Positions 20,364 through 33,398 of a DNA stretch of 64,000 bases are shown piece by piece (the first letter of the stretch is position 1; each line of letters begins with the position of its first letter). A program made the translations under genes and the position numbers. The notes below the pieces were generated by a model. It saw only the letters and a program-made list of their open reading frames with translations, did no database searches and was not told the DNA's origin. The stretch lies in contig JAMKCF010000013.1 in NCBI GenBank assembly GCA_023634235.1, positions 7,911,827-7,975,826 on the forward strand, written 5' to 3'. Source of the DNA: Pisaster brevispinus. Taxonomy: Eukaryota; Echinodermata; Asteroidea; Forcipulatida; Asteriidae.

Positions 20364-20665
20364 GGCCGAGCCAGTGCATCGGACTCGAGTTCTGGTGGTT
20401 AAGTCATTGGGGTGTGGGTTCAAATCCCAGTTGTGACACTTGTGTCCTTGAGCAAGATGCTTTTACTAGAATTGCTTCTCTTCACCCTGGGGTAGAGGCT
20501 GATACTGTGTTTGGAAAAGCCTTTGGAGTGCCACTACGCCTCTATACTCCCCAGGGAGCCGAGAAAGATTACAGGAATATTATTGGCCCAATGACCAGGG
20601 CATTAATGTAAAGGGCATTCATAAGTTGTTAAATGCGCTATATAAGAACTTTTTAATAGTAGTAT
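20364..20665 (+). mobile_element. tRNA-Leu-type SINE
   Basis: Head TGTCATGGCCGAGCCAGTGC with box B GGTTCAAATCCC, body CCTTGAGCAAGATGCTTTTA, tail AAATGCGCTATATAAGAAC and an ATT-rich end. Confidence 0.8.
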
Positions 20666-22534
20666 TAGTATTATTACCAGACATTCCATGTTAACACTGT
20701 AAGTGTCTATGGGTAACCCCCTTGATATCAAGGTTAAAGGTCAGAGTTGAATTGACAAAGTGTTTCCAAGATACATGTACATGAAGTGAATTTGAAACTG
20801 GTGGAAGTGGTATCTTGGAATAGGTTTTCCTTTCCAAAAATTTTCAGAGATAATTGTGACATTGTTTCTATTTTTGGTTTTAACCAGCGTCAAATACTGC
20901 CGCATCTTTGATAATAAATGCAATAATTCCACGGATAATACAATATTATTGCATTTCATCTACTGTAACTTTAAACATTGAGCTACGGTATGGCTAATTC
21001 GGATGATTGCTTTGTTAATTTCCTCAATTGAAAGCAATTTCGCTTCGCTTTTACAATCACAGCACACCAAAACAAATTAACACAATGCAAACACAGTTAC
21101 CAACTACACACTGATTAAATTTTTCACTTGAGCTTTTTTTAAGAGGGTTTTTTTTCGCTGTCGAAAAAAATCGCAAAAGCTGTATATTCCTCAAGCTTTG
21201 TTCACTGAAAAAACCTTTTCCCTTAGTTATTCACGGTTGTATAAATGTAAGATACATTTTTTGTAAAATATATGTAGCTAAAATAATTAGAGCCAAAGTA
21301 AGCTTCACCAATTGGGTACACATATAAGTACCCCCCAAAAAAGAGACCAAAATATAACATGTGGAAATCTGTAAACATAAAATTCATAAGATAATGTAAA
21401 ATACAAAAATGAAGTCGCATTAGACATAAATAATACTTTATCGAAGAAAAAACAAGTCCCACAGTTTAATATCTTGGTAGTTAAATAATGATGTTAGGAA
21501 TTTAAGCCAAATTAATTAATTTTGGGCATTAGAACAACTGAATTTTCAACAACACTCTTATTGTATAATTCAACAGGATATTTGTTTTGTGTGGATATTT
21601 GTTTTTTTCCTTGACTTTCCGTTAACAATGAAGTATATATACATGATGGAGACGAATACGGATATTGTATGAATATATTCAAATGGAATTACTGGTATCT
21701 CTGTCAAATTGTTAAAATAGATTCGGTGTCAGAAGTGGGATATAGAGATAATATTGTTTTCGGGTTTACTTCTTCAATCTGAAAGTGTATTTATTTTGTG
21801 CTGTACGACCAGATTAAATGTAAACAGGATTTTCCAAATCTCTTTCACTTTACCATTTTATTTCTGTTTGATGAAATATTTAGAGATTGGTAGAATTTAA
21901 TCATCAATTCTGAATACAAAGCATTTTGCTAGTTTCAATTCCATAGTGATTGAGTCACACTGGAAAGACAAAAGCATTGTCGAGCTTCACATACAAAGAC
22001 AACTTGCAAGCTTTGAACCCTAAATCCTAGAACAATACCGGAACACTACCAAGCTAAATCCACCATTTGTCATAATCCCTATTTGCAAGTACTTCTAATG
22101 CTTATGGTACAGACAGGCACCAGACTACTTTCCCTTCCAGGCTCAATTTGAATGAAAAAGCAAGATGGCTGCGCCATGATTGAGGTCAATCTGTTTATAA
22201 AGGGAAAAAGCACAATTTTGCCATTCTACAATACCTTTTTGTCTAAAAAATATATATCCAAGCACAGTACTTGCATAGTCTTGTCCTAATGCAGCTTACT
22301 TAATGTATGAAATTTAATTCCATTTATTTCAAATACAAACAACTGACCACCCCAACTGACAGAAACACGGTTGTTTTTAGGGCAGAGGAACTTTTCCTGG
22401 ATATACTGTGTGCTCCTTGTTGCATTCCCCACATGACGGCAAATCACTGGAATAATAGTTGGACTAGTCAGTCAATGGAAGAAATTGGTATTTGCCAAAT
22501 GTCTACTCCCTTTGCCCTGCTACTAGTCAGACCG
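20666..22534. other. Repeat-poor AT-rich stretch without gene
   Basis: No exon with splice sites and no coding-like frame on either strand. It could be 3' flank or untranslated sequence of the minus-strand gene. A 34-bp word near 21714 recurs near 23656. Confidence 0.4.
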
Positions 22535-22650
22535 TGGCTGTGTCTGAATTGAATCGGCTGTGGCTTTTGCCAGATCACTGTACAAAATGGCGTCTATCGA
22601 GAACCATCCAACAGCCGTAGCCAAAGCAGCTTGATTCAGACATAGCCCGA
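22535..22650. mobile_element. MITE family C, divergent copy
   Basis: GGCTGTGTCTGAATTGAATC and GCTTGATTCAGACATAGCCC are inverted ends, with GGCTGTGGC and GCCGTAGCC inner arms. The core differs from other copies. Confidence 0.65.
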
Positions 22651-22838
22651 GTGTAGCAAGGATGGTTTATCCACCAATAGCTAGCATTTTTCCTGTCAAA
22701 GATGTCCAACATTTCCCTACAAAGCGTCCAGGAGGACAAAGTTACTAAAACGCACTGTGGTTCCCTAATGCATGGACCTTGAATTCTGATAAGACTCCTT
22801 GGTAAAGTCACTTAAACAGCTCTTTTGTTTTCCGTGTA

Positions 22839-22946
22839 CAATATCCTTCTACATGTAAATCCAAAGGTCTTGCGTACATTTTTTAAACACCACAATATCC
22901 TTCTACATGTAAATCCAAAGGTCTTGTGTACATTTTTAAAATACCA
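22839..22946 (+). repeat. Two-copy 54-bp tandem duplication
   Basis: CAATATCCTTCTACATGTAA ATCCAAAGGTCTTG(C/T)GTACATTTTT starts at 22839 and again at 22893 with very few differences. Confidence 0.95.
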
Positions 22947-25900
22947 GTTGTTTGTACCAAATTAAACCAACACCGAGTATACATATACATAGGTTATAGA
23001 TAAGTTATATAACATATATTTCGCAGTAGATAAATTTCCATTGACAGTCAGGATAGTTTTGACAAACATTTGACAGCGTTTACAACAGCTGTAAACATGA
23101 ATAAACATTTACGAATGACCATTATACAGATTAATACAATAACAAAAAAAGTGATTGTGACATATAGGAAGTTGTACCTTTGCAAGTGTCTTTTTTTCCC
23201 CCTATAAAAAAAAATCCAAAATTACTTTAGCAGAAATTGCTCAAAGCCTGACATTTTTGGAAGATTTTTTTGTTCCTTTACACACATTTTCCACTTGGAA
23301 GACATAACTTGTCAAATACTGAGATCCGTATAAAAAGAAGTCTGAGTTTGTTTAATTAGTCCGAAAAATATGAAACTTGTCAAAGCATATACACAAGCTG
23401 GTGACAATCGTCGATGCAACGTTGCAATTTTTTAAAACTTTGCTCTGAAATACAAACATCGTTTCTCCAGAGATATAACTGCAATCCATCCTTCTGAGTT
23501 ATGTTTATCCGAGTACTGACATTATGTGCTTTACAGAAACTGGTTACCAGCCTTCAAGCTATGTATAAAATGTGACTGGTTTCCTGCACTTTTTGTGCTT
23601 GGGTTAATTTTTTAAGCACTTTTCCTTTGCTGAGCAGCTCTTTGACACAGAGCCTAAAATAGATTTGGTGTCAGAAGTGGGATATAGTGGTATACTAAAA
23701 AGTTGGATACTGAACTAGGTTTCTTTGCTTATAACAACCAATGATTAGTGCTTTGGAAATGTTACAATGTAGGGAAGTTTTTTTCTCGAGACCTACTAAT
23801 GGCATCACTAATGTATACAGGACCAATATATTAACAGAAAAATACATGCCTGATTAGGTAAACAACAATTTAAATAATTCCCTCATGTATATACATCGGT
23901 ATCTTCAAAACGCATATTTCAAAGGCATTCTAATTTGATTTTGTTTTCTTCTCTCCAATTTCAGTAGCCTTACTAAAAATCAACTTGAGTTTAAAGTGTT
24001 CTTTCCAATGGACGGTTCTGAAATACTGATCAATTATATCGGTAATTAAAAACAAAAATCGATAAGTAAAAACGCTACATATCTTATAAAGATATCTTGC
24101 ACCACAATGAAATGACTTGAAACCACTGCACTGAATCATTCCAAATACCAAGATATATACCTTAAGCATGCCATCTTTGCAGCAAAAAGTGATACCAACA
24201 TTATAAGCTTCTCTGAGTTTGGAAAGTAAAAACTCTAATATTAAAAATCCCATCCAAGATGCCTATAATTTCATTTTTCCACAGAGCTCAGACAACATGA
24301 GCATTTCAAACTTCAATCAAGAAGAGCAAACTGCAAACATTGTTCTCAACGGGTTTTGGTTTTTTTTTTTTAAACAAGACAAGAAGCTGTTCTTACAAAA
24401 AGGTTTATGTAATGTTTTTCAAATTGACATCGCATGTGTTGAACCTTGGATTGAGGATTGATCTTGTTCCCTGGATGCAATAGCAATTAGGAATACCGAT
24501 TCTAATCAGACCAGAAATGGGGCCAGACCAGTATGTAAACTCAACTGCCCTTTGTCTTTAAAGTTTAATCAAATTAAAGTTCACTTTAAATGCTTATAAC
24601 CCCCTTACGTAGGCTTCCAATAGCCGAGGTCAAACAATGGAAACGAGCATACGTGTACGCCACATGCACAACTCTCAACCATTGCATCTTGACCTCTGTG
24701 AGGGCGCTGGCGCTATTTGAGACAATCGCACCTGTGAAAAGACTTCAATGGCTTGGACTTGAATTACATGTACTTCAACTCTGACTCTGACAGGGCATGC
24801 TTAACTAAGACTGCCTTCGAATACTCCATGGTCCTGAGAATACACTCCAACATCACAAACGGACCACGAGAGAAGCAGGTACAATACTGAGATTTGGGGA
24901 GAGTGAGGTCACCCATTTTCAAGACATAATACTAAACACATCTGGGGAGGATTCATCTTAAAGTTAGCTCAGTCATTGAGAAACTATATTAAAGACGCCA
25001 ACTGTCCCTTTTTCAACCAGTTCTTTTACTTCATTGGGATGGCACGTGCATTGACATCAAAGATTCCTATCTGTTTTCTGAAACTTGTTCTTGAACCATA
25101 GTTTTCAACGATCAATTTGCTTGTTTGAAATCAAGTTTTACACTATTCTGTGGCACACTCGGTGTAGATAGAAGAAATAAGAGAACTTCCAGACACGTGT
25201 CTGAGCCACAAAAACTCTGTGCATAGACATTCAGTATTTATGCCTTGATCCATGACATCCCTTATTTACAAAAATAGTGCCTTCTACATACAAATTAAGG
25301 GAGGCAAAGGCTAGATTGCTGTCAAATGAAGTCAAAGACAGTCCAACAGATGATCTTCAATACTTTTTACAGAATGTTTGTCCGAAATTGTTTCGCTGGT
25401 TTACAAACAGAGGTCATACTCCAAATCTGAATCACAATGTACAAAGTGCTTTATACATCATAAATGTAACCGACTCTTTGCCCAGCCTGAAAGTGCGAGG
25501 GCGCATTGATGCAAACAAGAGTCCCTCCTTGGTCTTATACGAATAATTACTATAAAAATTACACATATGTACATGAATGTTTTACAATGTCTTTCATGCA
25601 TGTGAATATAAGCCAGATTGACCAATATTTTTGGTTATACTATAGATATGCCTGGCAAGGAAAGTAAACATGCGCATAAATTAAAATGAATTTCGGCAAA
25701 TTTGGGGCACATAGTCTTTAGACTCCAAAATATAATTCACACAAGTCCACACCATTCATGGATTCAAGCTATTATTTGATTCTGGATGCAGATATAACAA
25801 CATCATGCAAAATATTGAATAATAATGCTTAATACATACGTACATGTAATTTATATACATAAGTTTTTATAGGGATGGGCCTATGGTTAGATTGGTACTT

Positions 25901-26498
25901 AATGTACCTTGACAAAGGCCTTTACGAAACCACTGCTTTTCAGCCCAGGCTCCAGCTTGGGCTCCATCAGAAATTAAAAAACAGTATTAGACTTCAAACA
26001 GGTAGACAGAGCCTAAGCCAAACTAAGCCAGAGCCTAGGCCAGAGCCAAAGCCCAAGCCCTGGTTTCAAGACGGCCATATACCACAGAATTAGAACCTGC
26101 AGAAAGCTGAGGGCATCAATATCTGTGCAGTGAGTTGGCACCTTTCCACATGCAGCCATATTGCCAGATTCAGCATTCCCACTCGATCCACTAAACTTGC
26201 AAATGGCTTATTGCCGACATCGAGGGCGTGCATAGAAGACATGGATGCCGTCAGCAAATCTTCAAGTACAATTTGCACGTCTTATATATAGAACAATTTT
26301 GGAATTTGACTAAAATGCTGTATGAGGTCTTTAAACAGATATTTTTCATCCACTTTGGGCAGTGATTCAAACTTTGTTGGTTTTATTTCTTCTAAACCAT
26401 GCCGGCCACAATGACCTTCATAAGAGAGTAGGCTGATGTTACAGCATCAAATATCACTTTCCACAATTAAGCCCACACCTCAAAGAAAGACAAACTGA
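22947..26498. other. AT-rich stretch without gene
   Basis: Holds only a partial family A element (23530-23655, CTGGTTACCAGCC ... CTGAGCAGCTC), a degenerate family F element (24590-24738) and a short GAGCCAAAGCC-type repeat at 26005-26062. No exon recognised. Confidence 0.4.
24590..24738. mobile_element. MITE family F, degenerate copy
   Basis: CCCCCTTACGTAGGCTTCCA and core words GAGGTCAAACAATGGAAACG, CTCTCAACCATTGCA and GTGAGGGCGCTGG follow the order in 12415-12564; the ends are eroded. Confidence 0.6.
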
Positions 26499-26605
26499 GG
26501 CCATATCCAAATAAGTGGCTGTGGCTGTATGAGGATGTCATATGCTTCAGTGTATGATGACCTGGTAATCCAGACTTAGCCGTAGCCACCCATTTGGACA
26601 TGGCC
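26499..26605. mobile_element. MITE family C copy
   Basis: GGCCATATCCAAATAAGTGG and CCATTTGGACATGGCC inverted ends with GTGGCTGTGGC / GCCGTAGCCAC arms. Flanked by TGA and TTA. Confidence 0.8.
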
Positions 26606-26839
26606 TTATCCTTGAATGAGCTTGATATGGAATCTAAAACAGTTGGTTATGATTAGACTTTCAACATTTCCAATTCAGTCACAAAGGTTTCATTTCAGTC
26701 AATAAAATCTATTCGGAAACTGAATAATTTTGGTTTTAAAATAGTAGTAGTAAAGCCTGTCTCAAATATGGATCATCAGGCTGGTGTTTATATCCAGTTT
26801 CATTGGCATTAAACGACTGAGAATATTTTCCCTTCACAG

Positions 26840-27000
26840 GATGCCTGTTCATAGCTGGTTACTTCTACCCATTTGTACTCCTTGGTGGAGAGAAGCAATT
26901 ATGATAAAGTACCAGGCCAGGATTGGAACCCACATTCTGTGAACTACAGAACTTGAGTCCACCGGACTGAATCGCTCGTCCACGACACTCAAGTTCTGGT
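26840..27000 (-). mobile_element. tRNA-Leu-type SINE head, reversed
   Basis: Reversed box B (GGATTGGAACCC) and ACTTGAGTCCACCGGACTGA ATCGCTCGTCCACGACA match the head of the 9377 element read on the minus strand. Confidence 0.65.
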
Positions 27001-27589
27001 TTTCAGGGTAAGGTAAAATGCGGGATGTAATTAAAATATTAGTCCGTTACTAATTGGGGGGGGGGGGTCTTTATCTCCAAGTTAATTTCTGAATGTATCT
27101 CAAAAATTTCATTTCAGAATAAATTAATAGTTTTATAAAACACTACCACTACATGGGTAGTAGTTGAAAACAAGATTAACTATTACAATTTCAAGCTTAA
27201 TTATTAGAGAGAAAAAATATTACAAAATAATTCAATCTAAAATAAAAAATATATATATGACTATTAAAGGAAAAAATAGAAGTCTCAATTACTAGGCTCT
27301 GCTAAAAAATGAAGGCCCTGAAATTGTGTTATTTTTTTCCTGATTTGTCTCATGCAGTAGATTTTGCAGTACTGAATCCAATAAAATCATTCAACACAAC
27401 GATATGGATTTTTCTGGGGTAGTGAAAATAGCTTGTACTCTATCGATCATATCAGTTGGATTGGACATAGCCTTCTCTGAAGTTATGATAACAAAGAAAT
27501 CTCTGGCAAGATATGGCAAAACAAAAAAATTTCTGTTCCATGACTGGCTCGTTGGACATACAGTATGATTTCAAGTTTAACGTAAATTT

Positions 27590-27893
27590 AACCCTTATCC
27601 GCCTGACTGATCATATTTACATGAACACGGTTCCTGCCTAAGCAGATGTAGCGCTTATTACTGCATGACAATGAAAATTCATTATTTACTGCCTTGCAAA
27701 TAAATACATCCCAACAAACTGTAAATCGTTGGAGAGAGTATATCATTCTCTTTAACATGATACATGTTTTGTCATGTTTCCCACCTCATATCACTAGCAT
27801 TGAGAGTACAAAGACATCTTGTTCATCTTTGGGTTTTCCCGAAATTGGGCACCAACTGCGTTTGTATGTTCTACGTGAAATCCTGCAGTTAGA
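27590..27893 (+). repeat. Dispersed repeat family L copy
   Basis: CCTGCCTAAGC, AAATACATCCCAACAAAC, CATGTTTCCCACCTCATATC and GGGTTTTCCCGAA occur in the order of the 3736-4003 copy. Confidence 0.55.
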
Positions 27894-27943
27894 CAGATAA
27901 AGGTTAAAGTCAAAGCTTTTAAAGTTTTCTACTGTACGATAAT

Positions 27944-28090
27944 GGGGGACTTTTGGGATGGTAGGTGGCAGCAGACTTACCAGGTAAATCCATTGTTCTC
28001 ATACAGTAACAAGCGCATGCTCAGAACTTCGTAAACAATGAAAATTCACCTGGTAAGTCTGCTGCCACCTAGCATTCCAAAGTCTCCCAT
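27944..28090. mobile_element. Long hairpin (palindromic element) of 147 bp
   Basis: Arms 27944-27989 and 28045-28090 pair nearly throughout; AGGTGGCAGCAGACTTACCA and TGGTAAGTCTGCTGCCACCT are perfectly complementary. The loop ends in CATTGTT and AACAATG, giving a second inner stem. Confidence 0.9.
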
Positions 28091-28136
28091 TGGAAATCCA
28101 TGCAAGGACTCCAAAAAAAAAGGATGGGGTTATTTT

Positions 28137-28155
28137 TTTGGGGGGGGGGGGGGTG
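28137..28155 (+). repeat. G-rich run
   Basis: TTTTTTTG followed by more than a dozen G. Similar runs of ten or more G occur near 1748, 27057, 28312, 62033, 62149 and 63335. Confidence 0.9.
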
Positions 28156-28379
28156 GCGGCGTCCAACTGGTGAGATATTGTTTGGTTTAAAAACAAAAAA
28201 ATACTGAGGATGATTTTGTTTTGTTGCAGAATTTCCTGTGCCTGCAGTGTTATGGCTTACAACTGTCGATCATAGGACTTAGGAGGGGCGGTGTTAGAGG
28301 GTGTCTTGGTTGGGGGGGGGGGGTTGTTGTTGTAGGAAAAGGCTTCAGGTCCCAGAACAGAACAAGCAGTTTCTATAAA

Positions 28380-30055
28380 ACATGAACAAAGTTCGATGAT
28401 ACAACACTGGTTTCATTCAGCAAGGTGAAATTCACTGCAAATTATCCACTTTCAATATATTCAAGAAGAATTTTTGCAAACAGAAATTAAAGGTTAATTG
28501 AAATTAATCCTAATTTTGACAACCAAATCATATTTGTTGGCTTTTGTTTTTTCTCCTCATGTGCATAATTCTTTCTATTTTCCTCTCGAGTACCAGTAGT
28601 CCAGGAAAGTTATTCTCTAAACACTCCAAACCCAAAAGGAATTATTTTTCCTGGACTAGCAACACTAGTAGTGACAGCTTCTCACAAAATGCACTTCAAA
28701 ATTATCATTACTTGTATATTCATTGGTACCACTGTTGTACCATCCCTTTGTAGCAACTAATTCCAAGACACAACAAAAAACCATTGAAGGCTGTCGATAC
28801 TGAGATGTACAAAAAGCTCAAATGTAACTCTTAAAATACTCTCTGATAAACGTTTGAACTAAAATGTTAAAAATACTTAAATAAGACGGCTTTAGAAGCA
28901 AATTCAAAAACGAAATGGACTAATACAGAATACAGTAAATTTTAATATAAATAAATCTCAACGGGGGCACTCATCATGCAATTGTTATGATACAAATTTC
29001 TCCTGAATAAAAAAGCTCACAGCATGGGGAAGACCAAACATTAAGAAAAAGTGTCGCCTTGAAGACGTCTCTATAATCCACTCTCTCCACTCGTCATCTT
29101 TCTCAGTGTCAAGGAGTTGACATCCAAACTGAACTGTCAAGGTTGTGTTGTATTCCATGGTAGCGAACTTAAAACGCTCCATTATTTGATGTTCCACATG
29201 GACAACTCACCACCAGGTATAACATGCCACCAAGGCCAGGCGTGACAAAACCGCTAAGCAGTCTTCTGCATTTCATATTTTCGCTACGCACAAATATTAA
29301 AAGGTTTTTCCAGTCCAAAAAAAGAAAAAGAAAAAAAAAAAAAGACATTTTGGCTGATAATCTATTTCAGCTACTAGCAAACATTTTACCGGTGCTTAGC
29401 AAATTTGTAATTGGCCTGTTTCCACAAAAGCATAATGTTTTTTCATTCTTCTACTTGCAGTTGATGCAGAGTCTGTCAATCTCACAAGATTTCTATTATA
29501 ATGGACACCTTGTCGCCACAACAACTGCTCCGTGGACCTTGCTGATGATACAAAGAGTACGCCATGTTTGTTCCTTGAGAAGACCTCTTCCAGAATGCAT
29601 GCTAGTCAATCCAATCTAGCCACTATCTCCTACTCTAGCAGCTCCCCACTTATCCTTCCTGAACACTGAGAAAGCGAGGACCCAATTCCATTGGTCTGTC
29701 CTCTTTAAAAACTGTTCGGAACTATTTAGTTTCTGTTGGCGTCACTGAGTTACCAGCCGTTTCCATTGGTTCCGCTGTCAAATTCACTGGAACAAATCTC
29801 TCTGAATAGAAGGAAAAAAAGGGTGGAAAATGGCAGGTTTTAAAGCTTGTTCATTATAAAGCTTTCATAATCTTTACACTGACAAGGTAAACATTATCTT
29901 GAAATTGTTTATTTTAACCAGTTATGACCGGATGCAACATATGCACGCACAACTTTTTTAGACTGTTGTGTCAAATTTTATAAAACTATCCACATAGTCA
30001 ATAAAGTATTCAATATTGTTTTTGGCTTGTTACTACAGGGCACAATAAGCCATTT
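28380..30055. other. No gene recognised
   Basis: Includes a 131-codon open frame at 29224-29619 with poly-Lys and no recognisable protein features, judged chance. An inverted pair AGTCCAGGAAA/TTTCCTGGACT at 28600-28661 is the only structure seen. Confidence 0.4.
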
Positions 30056-30372
30056 GTGAGTTAGATTTGAATAATGTCTGGTACACTGACTTTCTTAGTC
30101 ACAATATAAATACAAGCTTACAGTTAAATATGAGTTCCTCAGACTAGAGACAGTTTGCTACATCACATGGTTCGGGGCAAGCTTTCTGCTTAGTTATGTA
30201 AGACACAGTGAACGCCCACATGCAATTCTCAGTGAATATGTACAGCATGATGATGGCATTAGGCTTTTCCCAAAAGCTTGCCCTAATCCATGTGACATAG
30301 CAACACTTTCTTTAGTCTTGGGAATACAATTTGAAGTTCACTAGTGCCCAAACGAGGCACCGTACCAGACAT
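30056..30372. mobile_element. MITE family G copy
   Basis: ATTTGAATAATGTCTGGTAC at the left and CGTACCAGACAT at the right are inverted; subterminal CAAGCTTTCTGCTTAG and AAAGCTTGCCCTAATCCATG match the 41497-41845 copy. Confidence 0.75.
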
Positions 30373-31107
30373 CTTACCAGCCAATAAGATTGGCGCGTCC
30401 GACATTATACCACATTTTCATTCACCACAAATTTAGACCACTGCCGCGTAGCCTAGCTCTCGCCTTTCAACTGACACTTGCAGTGATGAAGCATGCCATT
30501 TAAAAAAAAAAATTTCATCCCCAAAAATAAAGATCAAGCTACCCAAATGATTTAGGCTGGTAAGCTGTGTTTGCCAAGCAAGATTCTTTCGTGCTAAGCA
30601 AAATAGAAATTGGGCAAAGATGTGTCTCAGCTATAAGCAGCTTTTCTTTATGCTTCACATATTTCTGCTTTCCAATATTATTTCTATGTAGGGGGGATCT
30701 GTTTTTGCGGAATACAACTTACCATTATAACCTAACAAGGCCTCGTCGTTCGTTGCAGCAGCAATTAAACCTAGCAAAAGCAATGAAACAATTTGATTGG
30801 TGATTACATGAACATATATATACTCATAGCTTCATACAGAGAAAACAGGCCACTGACATTTGGATGTCAACACCAAAAGCCCACAGGGCATTATTTCAAA
30901 TAAATTGATTTTTAGTAGCAGAATGTTGTTAAGGACCCTACAGCATGAACACCCCCCTCCCCTCTTCAACCCATCTCCTGTGCGCCTGGGTACAGAGCCC
31001 CCATTTCTTGCTACAGGTGCATTGGGCATAACACCTGTGTATGTACCTTTGTTTCTCATCACCCAGGAGTACACATGTGTACCTGCGCGGGTACTGCTAA
31101 TGTACTT

Positions 31108-31199
31108 CAGACCTGGGCTCTGCTCATCATGGAGTTCTGCACTTAAATAGGGCACCGTAAGTGAACAATTTTGCGGTAAGCAGAGCCATGATTGGACCC
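31108..31199. mobile_element. MITE family B, degenerate copy
   Basis: GAGTTCTGCACTTAAATAGG and GCGGTAAGCAGAGCCATGAT TGGACC match the family right end; the left end is worn. Confidence 0.6.
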
Positions 31200-31580
31200 T
31201 GATAACTCACAGAGGTGACATACGCAATTACCTCCATGCCACAATTGCCTGCATTTGAGAGCAGGGCCTAACTTCACAGCTCTACTCACTGATAAATTCT
31301 GCACTTACATTGTACAATCACCCTTTGCCTAGTATAGGGTGAGCGCCACATTGCTGGGCTAACTGTGTAAGCAAAGAATGCGTTGGTAACGTAAAGTGAC
31401 ACTCACATAAGCAAAACGTCCTTGCTATCCCGTGAATTTTACGTTAAGCATGGATTCTTCTAATACCCTAAGTGCCAATTTTGCTGCTCATGCTTCGCAG
31501 AGCCATAAAATTTGGCCAAGATGTCTTTCAGCAAGACCACCACGCCCAGCGTTTGAAGAAAGGCCAGTTACATGTGTGTT

Positions 31581-31990
31581 TAAAGTAGGGTCATACATGT
31601 AGATTGGTTTTTTGTCAATGTAATTCTGATCTAAAGGCAAAACTATAAGGAAGATACAATAAAAGTCACATCTAAAAGTTTCAGCTGAACACCGTGTCTA
31701 TACTTGCTGAGAAAACGGCAAAAAACTGTCACAGTATTTTCCTAAGAACATTAACAGCGGGTACCAACCGCATCTGCGGACACCAACCCTCATAAATCTG
31801 GGAAACGATTCATACATGAATCAGTTCTCAGATTCAAATATTTTTGAGTGAAAAATAATCAAAACCCTATCACTTTGAAGGGGATCCTTTTCTCAAAATA
31901 TTTTATATTATCAACAGCTGCAGTGCTTCTCACCAAGTAAATTTTTTATGGTCATAAATTTTTTCAGCATTTTACCAATCTTTGACCCTA
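31581..31990 (+). mobile_element. TTAA element family D copy
   Basis: TTTAAAGTAGGGTCATACATG start and ATTTTACCAATCTTTGACCC end; core AAAAGTTTCAGCTGAACACC, GTACCAACCGCATCTG and ATCAACAGCTGCAGTGCTTC as in the 18999 copy. Confidence 0.82.
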
Positions 31991-32595
31991 GCTGTAAAAA
32001 AGGAGCTAAATGTGAAATTCATAAACAAGAAGAATTAAAAAAAAAAAAAAAAAAAAGTTTGACAGTATAACTTGTTGCATAAAGTCAACTTGAGAAGCTA
32101 AACAGGTGGGGCAGTTACGACCTGTTGATGAATGCTATTTGTTAATGGCAACCTTGTGGATGCCACACGTGTACACACCCCCGGTCACGAAACCGACCCG
32201 ATTTTTTTTTGAACGTTGTGCTGAACACACGACAGGGGCTGTGCAGCGTTTTTTTTGACTTCCGTATCCGTGTGATCCCCAACAGGAAGCAGATAATCTA
32301 GTCCTGTTGCATTTGCGTGACTTCTCGGGGATTTGATGGAATCATTCAATCAGGGGAACGTAATCAACCTACAGGGTTCTCTAATTCCATCTGACACAGC
32401 CAATTCCAGATAGCTTGCATTTCATGATCAATTAATTGTGGAAAATGCTTGCTGGCCGGATGTTAAGGATTTTGTGCTGTTTCCCTACCCATCAGCATCC
32501 ACTACACTACATTTACAGCACACATTGACATTGCTGTACTGGGGATGGTAAAACGGTACAGACCACACAATGTGAAGAAACATAGCGGCACCTGT

Positions 32596-32860
32596 AAGAT
32601 ACTTCATCATAATTGCTTTGTCCTTCCAGGTGGGTCATACCGCCATAGGTCCCACATATTGTGTAATGCATGTAAAAGAACCCAGTACACTTATCCTTAA
32701 GAGCAAGCCCAGGCACTTTTGGCATGGTCTGGCAGCAATATGCACCACCTCATCTTGTATCACATTCCAGGTGTCGTATTACAGTTGCTTCAGTCTCATA
32801 GAATCATTCTCAACAATCTCTACCTGACTTGATAAATCTGCACTAGAAGTGTCATTTATG
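32596..32860 (+). mobile_element. tRNA-Leu-type SINE, body only
   Basis: CATCATAATTGCTTTGTCCT, TGTGTAATGCATGTAAAAGA ACCCAGTACACTTATC and GCACTTTTGGCATGGTCTGG follow the body of the 9377 element. The tRNA head is lost. Confidence 0.72.
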
Positions 32861-32921
32861 GCTATTATTAATATCACCACACGGAATTAAACCAGGAGTG
32901 GATGACCAGAGCCTAAGACTA

Positions 32922-33053
32922 TGTCCCAATTAGAGGCTATGGCTACTATGACTGGATCCCTACGCCAATGTGTGTTGAAGCAAAGGCAGCCCTTTAGTAA
33001 TATCCTTAAGCAACAGCCGCAGCCGTTCTGTAAATGCCAATTCAGACATGGCC
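32922..33053. mobile_element. MITE family C copy
   Basis: CTATGTCCCAATTAGAGGCT and CCAATTCAGACATGGCC ends; inner GGCTATGGCTAC and GCAACAGCCGCAGCCG arms. Confidence 0.72.
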
Positions 33054-33398
33054 TATTGCAGCCACAAGACACAACGATGTGACAGGCAACTTTTTCAAGC
33101 AGTGGAAACGGCCTAACACCATGAACACATGGAGGAAATCAGCTGATCAGCTAGGAAGATTCAGTGCCTGGAAAATACACAGGAAATAATTGGAAGAAAC
33201 ATTGAAGAGACAACCTTGTTCCCGGTGGTGTACGATTTATTCCCCCAGAATGCCTTGCATAACCCCAGTACGTGTGACTTTGAAATATCCAAATATATTG
33301 GTTATTTCAATTAGTCTTGTGGTTGGTATTGGGCTTCGCTCAGCACCATACAACACCCATGTTGCTGCAAACAATCCAAGTAGCAATATCTCTTAAAA

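Noticed and set aside
29224..29619. 131-codon + strand open frame with a Lys/Arg run
   Set aside because: The Lys run is an A-rich tract; the rest is hydrophobic without a recognisable domain or splice sites.
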